From Simmondsia chinensis (Eukaryota; Streptophyta; Magnoliopsida; Caryophyllales; Simmondsiaceae): 64,000 bases of DNA. Numbering within the stretch: position 1 is the first letter of the stretch; every line of letters begins with the position of its first letter. This document shows positions 10,050 through 22,063 of this stretch, one piece after another. The notes under the pieces are model-generated. The model saw only the letters and a program-made list of their open reading frames with translations, made no database searches and was not told the origin of the DNA. Location of the stretch: assembly GCA_018398585.1 (NCBI GenBank), contig JAGTTD010000010.1, forward strand, positions 6,837,501 to 6,901,500. Direction: 5' to 3'. The position numbers and the translations under genes were made by a program.

Positions 10050-12322
10050 GAAGTTGTTTTAAACCTCCACCATTTTGAAAACCAATCATAGTCGGATTAT
10101 CTTATGTGTACATACCCATACATGGAGATGGGGCATAGTGGATGTTGCATCCTAAAACCGTGCACACACTCTTGTATGGAGATGAAGCACCCCAAATAAT
10201 CACATCTTAGTATTGACCCCTTTTTTGTCTGAAACCTCAACCGTTTGGTACACCATTCATCCTTAGATTACCTTGCGTGCACATGCCCATACATGGAGAT
10301 GGAGCATCGAGGAGTTGCATCCGAAGACCATGCACATGCCCTTGTATAGAGTTGGAGCACCCCGGATAATCGCGTCTCAATATTAACCCTTTTTTGTTTG
10401 AAACTTCAACCGTTTGGTACATCATTCATCCTCAGGTAATCTTGTGCGCACACACCCATACATGGCGATGGAGAACTGTGGATTTTGCATCCTAAAATAG
10501 TGCACACGCCCTTGTATGAAGATGGAGCACCCCGGATAATCGAGTCTTGGTACACAAGAACAACAATAACAAACCAGTGCCTCATGAGCTCCCGCATAAG
10601 CAGGGTCTGGGGGGGGTAGATATACGCAGCCTTCCCCCTTTTGGGGGTTGCCAAGAAGGGAGGCTGTTTCCGAGGACCCCTAACTTGAAACCTGAAAAGC
10701 TTATCCACCGCACTAAAGCCTGGCAACCTGGCAACATGAGAGCTAATAAGCATATAAGCATATACGTAGGGCAAAGCTAGGAAAATAAAGGCAAAGGCAT
10801 AGCAGATCGCAAATAACCAACGAACAGCTAGTCAATCAGGAGCTCGGATCGCACATAAGCGCGCCGACTTTGGATTACCCTAAAGGCCTAGAACACTATA
10901 CATAGCACAAACGCTGGACTAAACTACTCTACTCCACCACCTCTGCTACTCCTATGCTAGCCCTCAATTGGGCTCTATCTAAGGCCATCTCCTCCCGAAA
11001 GTTTAGGTGGGTGAGGTCTTGTCTGATATTCTCAAACCATCTCTTCTTTCACCTGCCTCTCCCTCTCCTACCTAACGTAGTATGAGGCTACTCGCATCTC
11101 TTGACCAAACCGGTGCTCGGTCTCCTCCTAACATGTCCAAACCACCTCAAATATTGCTCCCTAATTATCCTCAATGGAGGCCACGCCCAATTCACCTCTT
11201 ATGACGTCGTTCCTGATCCTATCTATCCTAGTGCGTCCGCACATCCACCGCGACATCCTCATCTCCGCCACCTTCATCTTCTGTGTATGATGATGTTTCA
11301 TCGCCCTACACTTCGCCCTTTAGGACATGGCCGGCCTCACTACCGTCTTAGTATCTTCCCTTTGGCTTTGAGGGAAACTTTCTATCGCAAAGTATCACTG
11401 AGGCCATTCTCCATTTATGTCATCCTACTTTAATCAGGTTTTTGAAATCATCATCAACTTCACCATTGTGCTGTATCACAGATCCCAAGTACCTGAAACT
11501 CTCCTTTTTCGGTATAATGTCCAATCCAATCTTTACGTCTTCTCTGCTAGGCGTGGTGGTGGGATCGAACTTAAGCTCCATGCACTCGGTCTTGGATCTA
11601 CTGAGGTGTAAGCCCTTGGATTCCAATGCCCTTGTCCACAATTCTAGCTTCTCATTAACCTCCTCTCGTGATTCCCCCACCAGCACTATGTCATCTGCGA
11701 AAAGCAAGCACCAAGTTACACCTCCTTGGATGTTTCTAGTGAGCTCATCCATAATCGAGTCTTGGTATTAACTCTTTTTTGTTTGACATCTCAATCGTTT
11801 GGTACATCATTCATTCTCATATTATCTTGCGTGCGCACGCCCATACATGGAGATGGAGCGCTGTGGATGTTGCATCCTAAAACAGTACATACACCTTTTT
11901 TAGGAGATGGCTAATCTCGGATAATCGTGTCTTGGTATTAACCTTATTTTTATTTGAGACCTCAACCGTTTGGTACACCATTCATCCTCAGACTATCTTG
12001 CATACACACGCCCATACATGAAGATGGAGCACCGTGAATGTTGCATCCTAAAACCTTGCACACGCCCTTGTATGGAGATGGACCACCCCCGGATAATCAT
12101 GTCTCAGTATTGACCCCTTAGTTTTTGAAACCTCAACCGTTTGAAACCCCAGCATCTTTGACAGTCCTATGTGCACACGCCCGTACATGGAGATGGAGTA
12201 CCATGGATGTTGCATCCTGTATACGTGCACATGCCCATGTATGGAGATGGAGCACCATGGATAATTGCTTCTTTGTATTGACCCCCATCTTTTTTTATTT
12301 AACCCTCAACCGTTTGGGAATG
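10050..12322. repeat. Tandem satellite of about 170 bp period, interrupted by a LINE
   Basis: The anchor CCATACATGG (or a variant) recurs at 10116, 10287, 10456, 11841, 12012 and 12181. After subtracting the 1214-bp LINE insertion the steps are about 169-171 bp. Each unit contains a second, shorter subrepeat (TGTATGGAGATGGAGCACC), then CGGATAATCGTGTCTYRGTATT and CCTCAACCGTTTGG. About six units are present. No coding function is seen. Confidence 0.85.
10553..11750 (-). mobile_element. 5'-truncated RTE-type LINE with 17-bp target duplication
   Basis: A 1198-bp insertion flanked by the exact 17-mer ATAATCGAGTCTTGGTA (10536-10552 and 11751-11767). The minus strand begins inside reverse transcriptase: MDELTRNIQGG, then the catalytic CLLFADDIVLVG and SRSKTECMELKF, with DIIPKKESFRYLGS downstream (open frame 11420-11752). 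Its 3' end (about 10553-10690) reads as a GGGTCCTCGGAAACAGCC block, GGAAGGCTGCGTATATC, CAGACCCTGCTTATGCGGGA, and a TTG-rich tail. This is the same 3' domain as the SINEs at 33221, 40159 and 57010. The LINE is truncated at its 5' end and so is dead on arrival. Confidence 0.88.
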
Positions 12323-13050
12323 ATGTAAAAGTCAATTTTGCATTTAAAAGTGGGACATGGAAATCCAATTTGGGTTTGAATTTGATAAAAAAGTTTTTTT
12401 TTTTTTTTATAATTTTGAATTTGAAAATGACGATAAACTCAATTTTTATTTTGGTGGAACATAGAAGTTGATTTAAAGTTGAATTTGCCATAATTGTTGT
12501 TTTGAATTTGTGTATGACGTGAATGTCAATTTGGATTTGGATATAACTTAAAAGTCTTTTTTAAAAAAAAATAAAATGGTAGTCAATTTGTATTGAGGAG
12601 TGACGTAGAAGTCGATTTGGGTTAAGGTATGATATGATAGGATGTAGCTCCATGGAAAATTTTCTTTTGAATTTTGAAAGTGCTGAGAACACATAGCGAA
12701 AGGCATTGCACAATCATTAAAAAAAAGATTTCTAAAAATGCGACTGAGCCTGAATATACTATATATTTCAAGTTGCCTAAGTACCTTTGTGGAACAAATT
12801 CCACTTGGGATCAAGCCATAACATCGTTCAAAGAATAAATTTCTTTTTTTTCTCGAAAAATTTGGCCGTTCACAATTTATACTCTTGTGGGCTAGGAGTA
12901 CCCTTTTTTACCACCTTAGACTTGGTGGGATGTTTTAGTAGTTTAACACTATTGGTGGGATCTTTTGGATTTAGGGGGTGCCATACACAATTTATACTCA
13001 TGTGGGCCAAGAGTGAGGTCGAGTGCTTTAGGAAAGCAGCGTTTCAGAAA
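12323..13050. other. AT-rich repeats; no gene
   Basis: 12323-12640 has loose, diverged repeats of a GACGTAGAAGTCRATTTGG-like motif spaced about 50-90 bp. A partial duplication of CACAATTTATACTC(T/A)TGTGGG occurs near 12870 and again near 12983. The 3' LTR of the adjacent Tat element would be expected here but was not found. Confidence 0.4.
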
Positions 13051-13071
13051 TTTTTCATGGATAGGAGCCAC

Positions 13072-14096
13072 TCAAACATCATCTACATCTACTATCATGT
13101 ATGCTCCGTTAGTGTTAACTTCTTGTACCACACAGGGTCCATTCCACTTTGGGGTGAATTTTCTCCCCGTTTTATATGTGATGATGATAGGCCGACGGAC
13201 TGATAGGACCATGTCTCCCACTTTGAAAGAAGGGGCCTCACCTTCTTGTTGAATGCTCTCTTTAGACAAGCTTGGCAGCATTCCAACTACTACTGAGCTC
13301 GTAGTCATTTCTCACCCAGTTGTTCGAGTTGTACCAAATGTAATTGAGTGTTTTTCTTGATGGTGAGTCCCTCTTGGACAGCCACTCTCAAAGAGGGAAT
13401 TTCAAGCTCTAAAGGAAAAACAGCCTCAACTCCATGTACTAGAGATATATTATTGCTTCGGTAGAAGTGCGATGCGTAGTTCGGTATGCCCAGAATGCTT
13501 CTCCAACTTTCTCATGCCACCCTCTTTTAACCTTGTCTACAACCTTCTTCAGTATATTGCAAAGGGTCTTATTGAAAGCTTTAGCTTGTCCATTTCTCCA
13601 CCGTATAGTACATGCAGGACTTGTGTAGGGCGAACTTGAATTTTTGGCATAGTTCAATCACTAGACGATTGTCAAATGGCTTCCCTTTGTCTATAATTAT
13701 GTATCGTGGGACACCAAACCTGTATATGATGTGAGGGCATATGAAATCAACCACATTCTCCTTTTTCACTTCTCTTAATCGGACAACTTCTGCCCATTTG
13801 GAAAAGTAGTCAGTTGTGGCGAGGATGTAAACATGGCCAGTTGAGGATTTTAGAGTAATTGGTCCAACTATGTCGAGACCCCACCCCTCAAAGGGCCATG
13901 ATGCAATTGACAGGTGCAAGGGTTCTGAAGGTTGGTGCATAAAATTTGCATGGAATTGCCAAGCATCACATCTCTTAGCATAATCCATGCAGTCTTGAAC
14001 CATGGTTAGGCAATAGCAGCCCATCCTCTTCAAGCGGTCATGGAGTTTAGGTCTAGATTGATGAGCACCACAAATCCCAGAATAGGCTTCCTCCAT
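13072..14096 (-). pseudogene. Tat-type gypsy integrase, fragmented
   Basis: The 13581-14096 frame contains the zinc-binding end and core: MEEAYSGICGAHQSRPKLHDR, WGLDIVGPITLKSSTGHVY, ATTDYFSKWAEVV and YIIIDKGKPFDNRL. 13439-13657 continues with WRNGQAKAFNKTLCNILKK and FWAYRTTHRTSTEA. 13072-13308 holds the C-terminal GDMVLSVRRP / FTPKWNGPCVVQEV domain. Frameshifts at about 13600 and 13400 break the protein. Confidence 0.82.
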
Positions 14097-14380
14097 TTCT
14101 TAGATAGCTTCTTCTTTTCCTAGGCAAAGTTGAAGGACACCGTAAAAAGCTCGGCGATACAAGAATCCCTTCAAATGGTTGAAACGGTCATCCCGACGAC
14201 GAATCTCCATCTTATGGCACTCGCTTGGGAGCTTGCCATGATCTAAGTAATTGATCAGTGGTTGATGCTAACCTTTTTTGGTGACTTGAAAAATCGATAC
14301 AACGACGACCTTGCCAAAGTCATCTTACATGTTTTCTTTACTCCGTAGTGGAACAACCCATTTGTTGCAAACAGGAACCA

Positions 14381-14917
14381 TCATTGACCCATTTGCCCCC
14401 ACTGTAATGGTGGCTGTAAGATTTGCAAGTGTGTTAGCCATTCCATTAGAACTTCTATGCACATGCTCTGGCTTCTCTGCGCCATTCCATTGGAACTTCT
14501 ATGCACATGCTCTAGCTTCTCTGCCTCTAAACTGTCTAACAACTTGGTTGCATATTTGAAGTAGGGAATAAGGTTCTCCTTCTTGATCTTAAAGTCACCC
14601 AGGAGCTGGGGGATGACCAATTTGGAGTCTTCATAAATGTCTAAATCCTTCAATCCCATCTCTATTGCCATCTCCAACTTTATGACTAGTATCTGGTACT
14701 CAACCACATTATTGGAGCACTTCTAAGTGAATGTGAATAAGTAAGGAAGGACATGTTTCTCGGGAGAAAGAAAAACAACCCCTGCATCTGCATCATACGC
14801 GCTCATGATGCCATCATAGTACATCTCCCATGGGGGTACGATTTTAATGAAGAAGACGTCTTCATCTGGCAAGTCATCATTTAGCTCCCAATGGTTGGGG
14901 ATAGGATGTTCAGCCAA
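14381..14917 (-). pseudogene. Tat-type gypsy RNase H region
   Basis: Minus-strand pieces with EMYYDGIMSAYDADAGVVF and VEYQILVIKLEMAIEMGLKDL, DIYEDSKLVIPQLLGDFK. These match an RNase H domain between RT and integrase, as in Tat-lineage elements. A 30-40 bp internal duplication (ATTGGAACTTCTATGCACATGCTCT twice, near 14445-14520) adds an in-frame repeat. Confidence 0.7.
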
Positions 14918-15176
14918 GAAGTCGGCTAGAGCTTGCCCCTTACAGACTTTTGAGGAACAAGGACAATGTCATGTTGCTTAATCAATGCAGCCCATTTCGC
15001 TAAATGCCCTGAAAGTACTAGCTGAGATAAAATGTTTTTGATGAGATCAGCTCGAGAGATTAACAACACGTTATGAGCTTGCATGTAATGTTTCAACTTC
15101 TAAATGGCGAAAACGAGAGCCAATCACATCTTCTTTATAGGGGAATACTTCAACTTTGCTCCCACTAGAGTCCGAC

Positions 15177-16355
15177 TTAAATAATATAAGGCCTTTTGTT
15201 TCCCCTCTTCATTGAGCGCACAATACTCCAAATGCCCATTCTTGAGTAGATGTATAAGGGATAAGAGGCTTTCCTTGAATTGGTGCCACCAGCACAAACA
15301 GGGCTTGGTAAATAACTCTTGAAGCTCTCAAAGGCCTTATTACAGAACACATCCCATTCAAATGGCGCACCTTTCTTCATTAGATGACTGAAGGGTTGGC
15401 AACGTCCCACCAAGTTGGAAATGAACCTCCTAATGTAGGCCAAACATCCTTGAAAACTGTGAAGCTTGTGCAGGTTCTTAGGCAGTGGCATCTTTTTGAT
15501 AGCACCAATCTCAGACTTGTCAATCTCAATGCCACTATGTCGGACAATGAAACCAAGAAATTTACCAAAGGTGACACCAAATGCACACTTAAGAAAAATC
15601 ATCTTAAGACTCGCATTCCTTAACCTTTGAAAGACTGAACGAAGGTCTTGTAGATGATCGCTTCGTCTTCTGGATTTCAACACCTGATCATCTATATAGC
15701 ATTCAACATTTTTGTGCAATGTGTCATCAAATATTTTCTGCGTTACACGTTAATAGGTGGCGCCTGCATTCTTTAGTCCAAAGGGCATCACTTTGCAGTA
15801 ATATATCCCTTTGGGAGTGCAAAAGGCGGTGGCCTTTTCATCCTCAGGAGCAATTTTCAACTGGTTATAACCAGCCGTGTAATTCATGAAGGACAATACC
15901 TCCTGGCTAGTAGTTGCGTAGACCATTAGTTCAGGGATTGGAAATGGAAAATCATTCTTCAGGCATGCATTATTGAGGTCATTAAAATCCACACAGATTC
16001 ATAATTTCCCATTCTTCTTTTTTACAGGCACTATGTTGGAAATCTAGGTCGGCGTCTGCACTTCTTGAATGAACCCAGCGTTAATCAATGTTTTCATTTA
16101 TGCTTCGATTTCCACCACAAGTTCAGGTCAGAATCGTAAGTCGGGTTGCTTTATTGGTTTGGTACCTTTCTTGATCTTGAGTCGGTGAACGACAATACTT
16201 GGGTCCAATCCAAGCATTTCCTTATGGGACCAACCAAATACATGTGTATAGTCAGCCAAGAGTTTGAAGTATGCCTCTTCTTCTTCTTTGCTTAGAAAAA
16301 CACTAACATAGATGGGTCGAGGATCCTTAGGGGTGCCTAGGTCCAATTCCTTCAA
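15177..16355 (-). pseudogene. Tat-type gypsy reverse transcriptase, fragmented
   Basis: 16128-16355 carries the upstream linker (FLSKEEEEAYFKLLADYTHVF, DPSIVVHRLKIKKG). A TAG at 16044-16046 replaces a conserved Trp. 15750-15992 has DFNDLNNACLKNDFPFPIPE and MPFGLKNAGATY. 15177-15719 has CYIDDQVLKS, LKMIFLKCAFGVTFGKFLGF and the connection/RNase H start. The YIDD catalytic motif is intact but the frames are broken. Confidence 0.85.
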
Positions 16356-17901
16356 CTTGTCTATTGTAACCTGCCCCCATCTTCCAGTCCTGCTGGAGGT
16401 TCTAGGACATCTAAAATCTCCTGATCATTCTCTTCCTCAACCAATACCACTTTGGAAATAGTTACGTGATTTAATGAGGAGATAAGTGTCTCGTTTGTTT
16501 GATCCTCATGCATAGTGACATTTAACTAGTCTAATGGCAAGGCAACTTGTGCTTTAACTTTGAGCTAGCTGCCAGCACCTAGCTCAACCCTCGAATACTC
16601 ATCATTAAGTACTCACTGCTCAACTCCGTTTTAGGATGGCGTAGCTTTGACTTTTGGGATATGAGATTGGCTGCTTTCACCTACATCACTCTCCTTGGCC
16701 CTTTGCACTAGAACTCCTTTCTTGGAAAGCCGTCTCCCTTTGGCGTGAGCTATTGACTTAGATTTCCCATTAGTGCTAATCCTTGACCCATGCTAGAGTT
16801 TAGCCTCTGGAGTGCTAGCCTTACATGCTTCACTAATCTCTGCTTCCGCAATGTTAGCTTTCCTCGATTGGTTCTTCCTTGGCCTCTACGACTTACAGGA
16901 TGGTCTTGAAACTGCAAGCCTATTTAGGGTGGACACTTAAGATTCCACGACCATTGCTAGGGGCGTTCCCAAGCGGCTAATAGCAGAAATCCTCGAAGAG
17001 TTTTCAATTTGTTGAGATTCATCTTTTCTTGAAGAGGACCCTCCCAATCTACCAAAAGCTAAGTGACACAATGATGATGGCATAGCTTCCACCCTAATAG
17101 ACATAGACACCATCGTAGGATTTCCACTGCTTTCTCCCCTCTCTTTAATGGAAATATATTGCAAGGATATTGTCTTCTCCTTGCGATGAATAGAGATTTG
17201 GGAAGGGACAAATCCCAAGCCAACTCTAGAAGGCTTGACTTGGCCACCCTATTCTTGGAACTTTTGCTGAATTTCAGTGAGTCCATGTGCCTTCTCAACC
17301 TTCCCTAAGGGCGGAGTGTTACTGAAGTCATACCCACAACTGGCTATCAACTTGTAGGCATTAGATCAAATCCTTCCCCTGTCTAGGTATTAGACTACAG
17401 TTCCATCTCTTCAGCGAGTTTTCGAGAAGATGCTACAAAACCCATCATCTGTAGTCTACTCGGTTCGGCTTGGTTTGTATTTGCAAGAGGAAAAACCATT
17501 TTATCCTTTAAATCCTTCAAAATAAGGGTGACCCCCCCAAGCTTTCTGCGAGATTTTGGAACGTACCGAAGCACTGGTGTTAAGGTGAGAGTTCCAGATG
17601 CCTCCTTCTCAACCAATATGTTGGAGGTCGTTGGCTCGTTCTCGATAAGGTGGCAATCCCTTTCTTGAGCCGAGGGTGATGGCACCTATTTCTCTCCTGA
17701 CAAGCTCTTCCCAGCAAAAGGGGTTCCTGATGGCAATACCTCAGATGGAGCCTTCTTGTCATTGTAGAATCTTGCATCCTCCAGATGAGCTTCTATTGCA
17801 ACAAAGGATTTGGCGTCAGCAGCCACAACCCTTTCTCCGCCAGTTTTCTAATACTTGAAACACTAGTGCAGTGTGGATGGAACTATGCCATTTTCATGAA
17901 T

Positions 17902-18108
17902 CTACGGTCGCCCTAACAGTATGTTGTAGGATGTTTTTGAATCAATGACATGGAAAATGGTGTTTGTCATAAATTTCCCTACGGTAAGATCAAGGAGAAT
18001 CATGCCCATTGCTCTTGGGCATCCAAGGTTAAAACCTTGGATCATCATTTTGGTATTTGCTAATTCCTCCACCATGCTTCCCAATTGCTTCATGGTATAC
18101 TTAGGCAT
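17902..18108 (-). pseudogene. Tat-type gypsy protease region
   Basis: Minus-strand frame with GMILLDLTVGKFMTNTIFHV and DSKTSYNILLGRP, ending at a TAG (17902-17904) directly before IHENGIVPSTLHQCF. The TAG sits at a Trp position conserved in this family. It lies upstream of RT and downstream of gag in element order. Confidence 0.75.
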
Positions 18109-19029
18109 GATGTTGACATAGATCCGCCATCTATCGAAATTTGGTTAATCCTTTGCTCTCATATGTAGCCAGAAACAAATAGGGGCCTATTGTGCGGCCT
18201 CTACCCCAACATTAGATCTTCATCATTGAAAGCAAAGGTGGTGCTATAGGAAGCACAACATGTCAATCCCTTGGCGGTATCTCCACCACCTTAAACTGGT
18301 GAGGAATCATCACTAGAACTTTGGATCCTTCCTTACCATTTCTACAACTGGCTCATTTTTACAATCTAGATTCCTTTGGTCATTGTTGATCTCATAGCAT
18401 GAAATCATGTTAACAGATACGCTTTCGAAGTACTTCATTGGAAAGAACTCCCATAAAGTGATAGGAGTTTGTCGCTTTTATCGCAAAATAAAGTGATAGG
18501 AGTTTGTGGCTTTTATCGCAAAAGGTCAACATGGCTGGCTAGTGGTAGCTGTGCCTTCACCTTGTTTGACTTCTTCTTCTTTTTCTTAGGATGAGGCTTT
18601 CTCCTTACCTGTTTTCCTTTGTAGCGATCTTGAGGAGGTCGGAGTGTCCGTTGTTTCTTCGGTTTCCTTCATGTCACCAAAGTCCACCCATCATTGTTGT
18701 CCTCAGCTGGTGTAGGCTCTTCCTCCTTTTCTACCAAGGGCTCCAACACAGTTGACCGACAAAAACCATAGGCTCCAACCCTCCAAACTGAATTGTTTAG
18801 AAGTGCGCTGCTTCAACATATTATTAGGTGGTTTTTAACTTCCTCAGTACAGGCAATGGATCCATGAAACCTCCAAATGCCACAGTAGCCAAATTTATTT
18901 AGACCACATCATCACCATCAAGGACAATTTTTCCTTCGCCCACCAACCTCATGATACGCTCATTGAGCATAATATATTGCTCCAGCGGATGGCTGAAAAC
19001 TCAATGATACCTGCAATACTTTGGATGAT

Positions 19030-19830
19030 CGGTTCGGTTGGCCTCTTGTGGGCGCTTTGACTCGGGCAATTCAATGAGTTACTTTGCCAGCACATCATCA
19101 GGCTTGCCATGAAGATCTGCATCGAGAAAAGGATCTACTGGAGCTCCTTTAACGTTGGACACTTCTTTCCACTTTCCATGGACGAACTTGGTTTCTTCCC
19201 ATCGTACTCCTTAGGCTTTGGCTTTCCATATATTTTGACTGGAGCAACGTTCATGGCCAAAGATTCTTTTGTCTTCATTTTGGCTGGATTCTCTTATTTT
19301 GAGGGCTCTTTTACACCCTTGTTTCCGAAGATGGTTGTAAATCCAAATCCATGATTGGCAAGGTTACTCTCCATCTAATGGGCGTCCAACGCCAATGAGT
19401 TGAAAGTTTCGGGCTTCATTGACACCAAGATTTAGGACAACTCCGGCCTCATGCCCTAGATGCACATCTCGATAGCTAATTCCTGGGAGAGACACTCTTT
19501 GCAGTCTAGACTCTTTGCGTGCCAACAGTGAATGTAGTCTATGACTTGTCACCGCCCCCCTGTCCTACACTAGATAGTTCTTTCATGGTTACAGCATTGT
19601 GCAACCCGTTCAGGAAATCAGACTCTATTTCTTACTAGCTGTTGATGGAATCTGGCTCCTTTGGGGGAACGAACAAATTGCCTAACAAGGAGGTCGTCGT
19701 CGATGCCAGTGTTATTGCACGTCTCCACGAAGTGGGCAATATGCTGCCTTGGGTTACCCTTGCCATTAAACTATTGAAATTTTGGAGATTGGTAGGAAGC
19801 TGGCATTTTGAGGCTGTCAATCCTCATGGA
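19030..19830 (-). pseudogene. Tat-type gypsy gag, heavily decayed
   Basis: No long frame is left. The minus strand still shows gag-like phrases in shifting frames, including GNPRQHIAHFVETCNNAG, DDDLLVRQFVRSPKG and PETFNSLALDAHQME, in the order expected for Tat gag. Numerous stops are present. Sequence from 18110 to 19030 and from 16360 to 17900 is the rest of the gag-protease region, too degraded to divide further. Confidence 0.65.
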
Positions 19831-20640
19831 ATAAGGTTTTTGGTAATGTTGATTGCAGGAAGAATTACCATTGATTTGTGCCTTAATCGCGTTGGCAATC
19901 AGATCCCAGATTTCATGGACAGATATGGTAGTCAAAGGAACTGACTCCTAGGTAGAAGCACACTTGCTGATGACTTTGGCCCTTAGAGACTTCACTGATT
20001 CGACATCCTGGTCAGAATCAGACTCAGATTCTTCCCGCATCTTCTTGCCAGTTTGTACAGCACTCTAGCGCTCTAGTTTGTTGCTTAACGCAACAATGTG
20101 TTGGCTTTGTTCCTTCAGTTCGGGGTCCTTCTCACCGACAACCTTGACAAGGTTTTCCACTATAGCCTGCAGATTGGCTACTTGCTCCTCCATGGGCAAA
20201 ACGTTGGTCACCATGATTGGCATGCCAGTGGGGCAAAAAAGCATGACGAGTTGCTCTGAAGAAATCTCTTTCCTTGGCAACGATGACGAGAAGCCAGTGC
20301 TTGAGGTTTCATCTACTGAATCTTAGCAGCCTTGGAGGTTTTTCCGATGAAGTAGGACCACTTCATAAGTTTCCATGGCTAGGAAGCCATGAGAAAAAAT
20401 CATTTGACTTGTTGGATTTGCCATCATCATGAGCGCATCGATAGCTTTCTCCTTGCGTCTGCTGGTGGCTCCAGTGAAAAGAAGACTACAATTAGAGTCG
20501 GCGGTCATGGGGCTAGTAGGTCCACAATTGGATTTGTTAGAGCGGTAATTTTCTTTCTTCTTTGGTGACATTGCAACACAGAACTTGATGGTCTTTTTAA
20601 AAATGGAAAAAGAGATGAGAGGTATAGAAACACCCCACCG

Positions 20641-22041
20641 GTATGGACATTGATGCTCGGAAGCCGATTCCTAACGATATGGAGGTTCATTTTGAGGATC
20701 TTCGAATCCCTATCACTTTCAAGTATGAAGGTTTGCCCTCTATATGCTCTAAGTGCTCGACTTTTGGTCACTCTTGTCCAGACTCCTATCCTCGTCCCCC
20801 GGTCGAAATCGTTTATGGTGCTAAACCACGTCATCGAGGTCGGCAACGCAAAATGAGAGTAGAACGTGGGCTCGAAAATAATATTGAGGTTGATGAGGTA
20901 GAATCACTTGATGTTGGGCTAGAAAAAATTACCCAAAATTCACAAAATGATATTAGGCCAGAGCAAAATATTTTACAGCCCACAAATGAAGGCCCCTTGG
21001 CCCATGCACAGGCCCAGCACGCTGCTGGGCCTATCACACCTGCTGGGGATGTGCAGTCCCCAGCCCAAACGGGCCCAGGAGGCCTACTACAGGGGGCATG
21101 CGGCCCCCTGTTGTTTTGGACGGCCTCTCAGGCCCAAGTCCTCACCAGCAGGGGGCGCGCGGCCCCCTGCTACTCGTTCGGGTCTGGGTGGGGTTGGCCC
21201 ACCCGGGCCTCCCGTTGGGCCGGGAGCCGCGGAGCTTCCGGTCCAACCGGCTCCTACTTCTACCTCCCGGGTCGCTGCTACTGTTTCGAGTTCAGTCCGA
21301 GGTCGTCTGGCATCTGGAAGTTTGGGTTCGCAGCCTCCGGCTCCCCATATCTCAGATGTAGATCGTTCTCGTGCTTTCGAGCGTTTCGACTTGAGCCCAG
21401 CTAATCCGAGGGGTACTCACCAACTTGATTTGCATGCTTTGGATGCTGTCTCCTTTCTTGGGATCTTGGACTCCGTGGCCTCCCGAGGGTCCCCTGCCGA
21501 GTCTTGTTCTGCTACCACTTCTGGTCGACATGGTCGTTTAGTCCCCCCTAGACTCTCTGACTTTTGTGTCTCTTCGGTCTCTCATGACTCGAGGCCTTTG
21601 ACTATGCCCTTACAGTGTTCTCTGGACTGCGAGGCTAGTGTTCTGAGTGCTGCTCCTCCCCCTTGAGCCACTTCTGTTGTTTCTTCGGACACTGGGTGGA
21701 CTACTGCCTCCTCTCGTCATTCGAGGGAAGCTGAGCATCAGATGACCCGTGCAGCTGCCAAGGCCGCTGTTGTTGCTTCTTCTCTTGGGGATTAATCCCC
21801 TTTTTCATTTCTTGTTTTCCCTTTTCCTTTATATTTTATTTGTATGAGTTTCTCCTTTTTCTTGGTCTTTTTGGCCTCGTTTGCCTTTTTGGCTTGTCTT
21901 TGTGTGTTTTTTTTTTTTTTCGCTTTGTTTGTCCCGCCTGTCACGTAGGCCGTTGGACGTGTTAGGGGAATGCCCCTGTACTCTTGTGCTTTGCTCTTTT
22001 GGTAATAAAAAATAAAAACGCTGACTTACCAAAAAAAAAGT
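20641..22041 (+). mobile_element. L1-type LINE remnant with ORF1 zinc knuckle and poly(A)
   Basis: Insertion in the gypsy leader, flanked by the short duplication CCCACCG (20634-20640, 22042-22048) and ending in AATAAAAAATAAAAA and an A9 tract (22031-22039). The plus strand encodes an L1 ORF1 C-terminal part: FEDLRIPITFKYEGLPSICS with the knuckle CSKCSTFGHSC (20735-20785), then a Pro/Gly-rich, GC-rich tail. That tail moves from one frame (20643-21404) to another (20947-21666), implying a frameshift near 21050-21200. No ORF2 follows. Confidence 0.72.
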
Positions 22042-22063
22042 CCCACCGAGCGTGCCAAATTTT

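Noticed and set aside
12323..13050. 3' LTR of the Tat-type gypsy element
   Set aside because: No stretch here matches the 22064-22955 LTR beyond a loose GAAGTC-type motif, so the 3' LTR is treated as missing.
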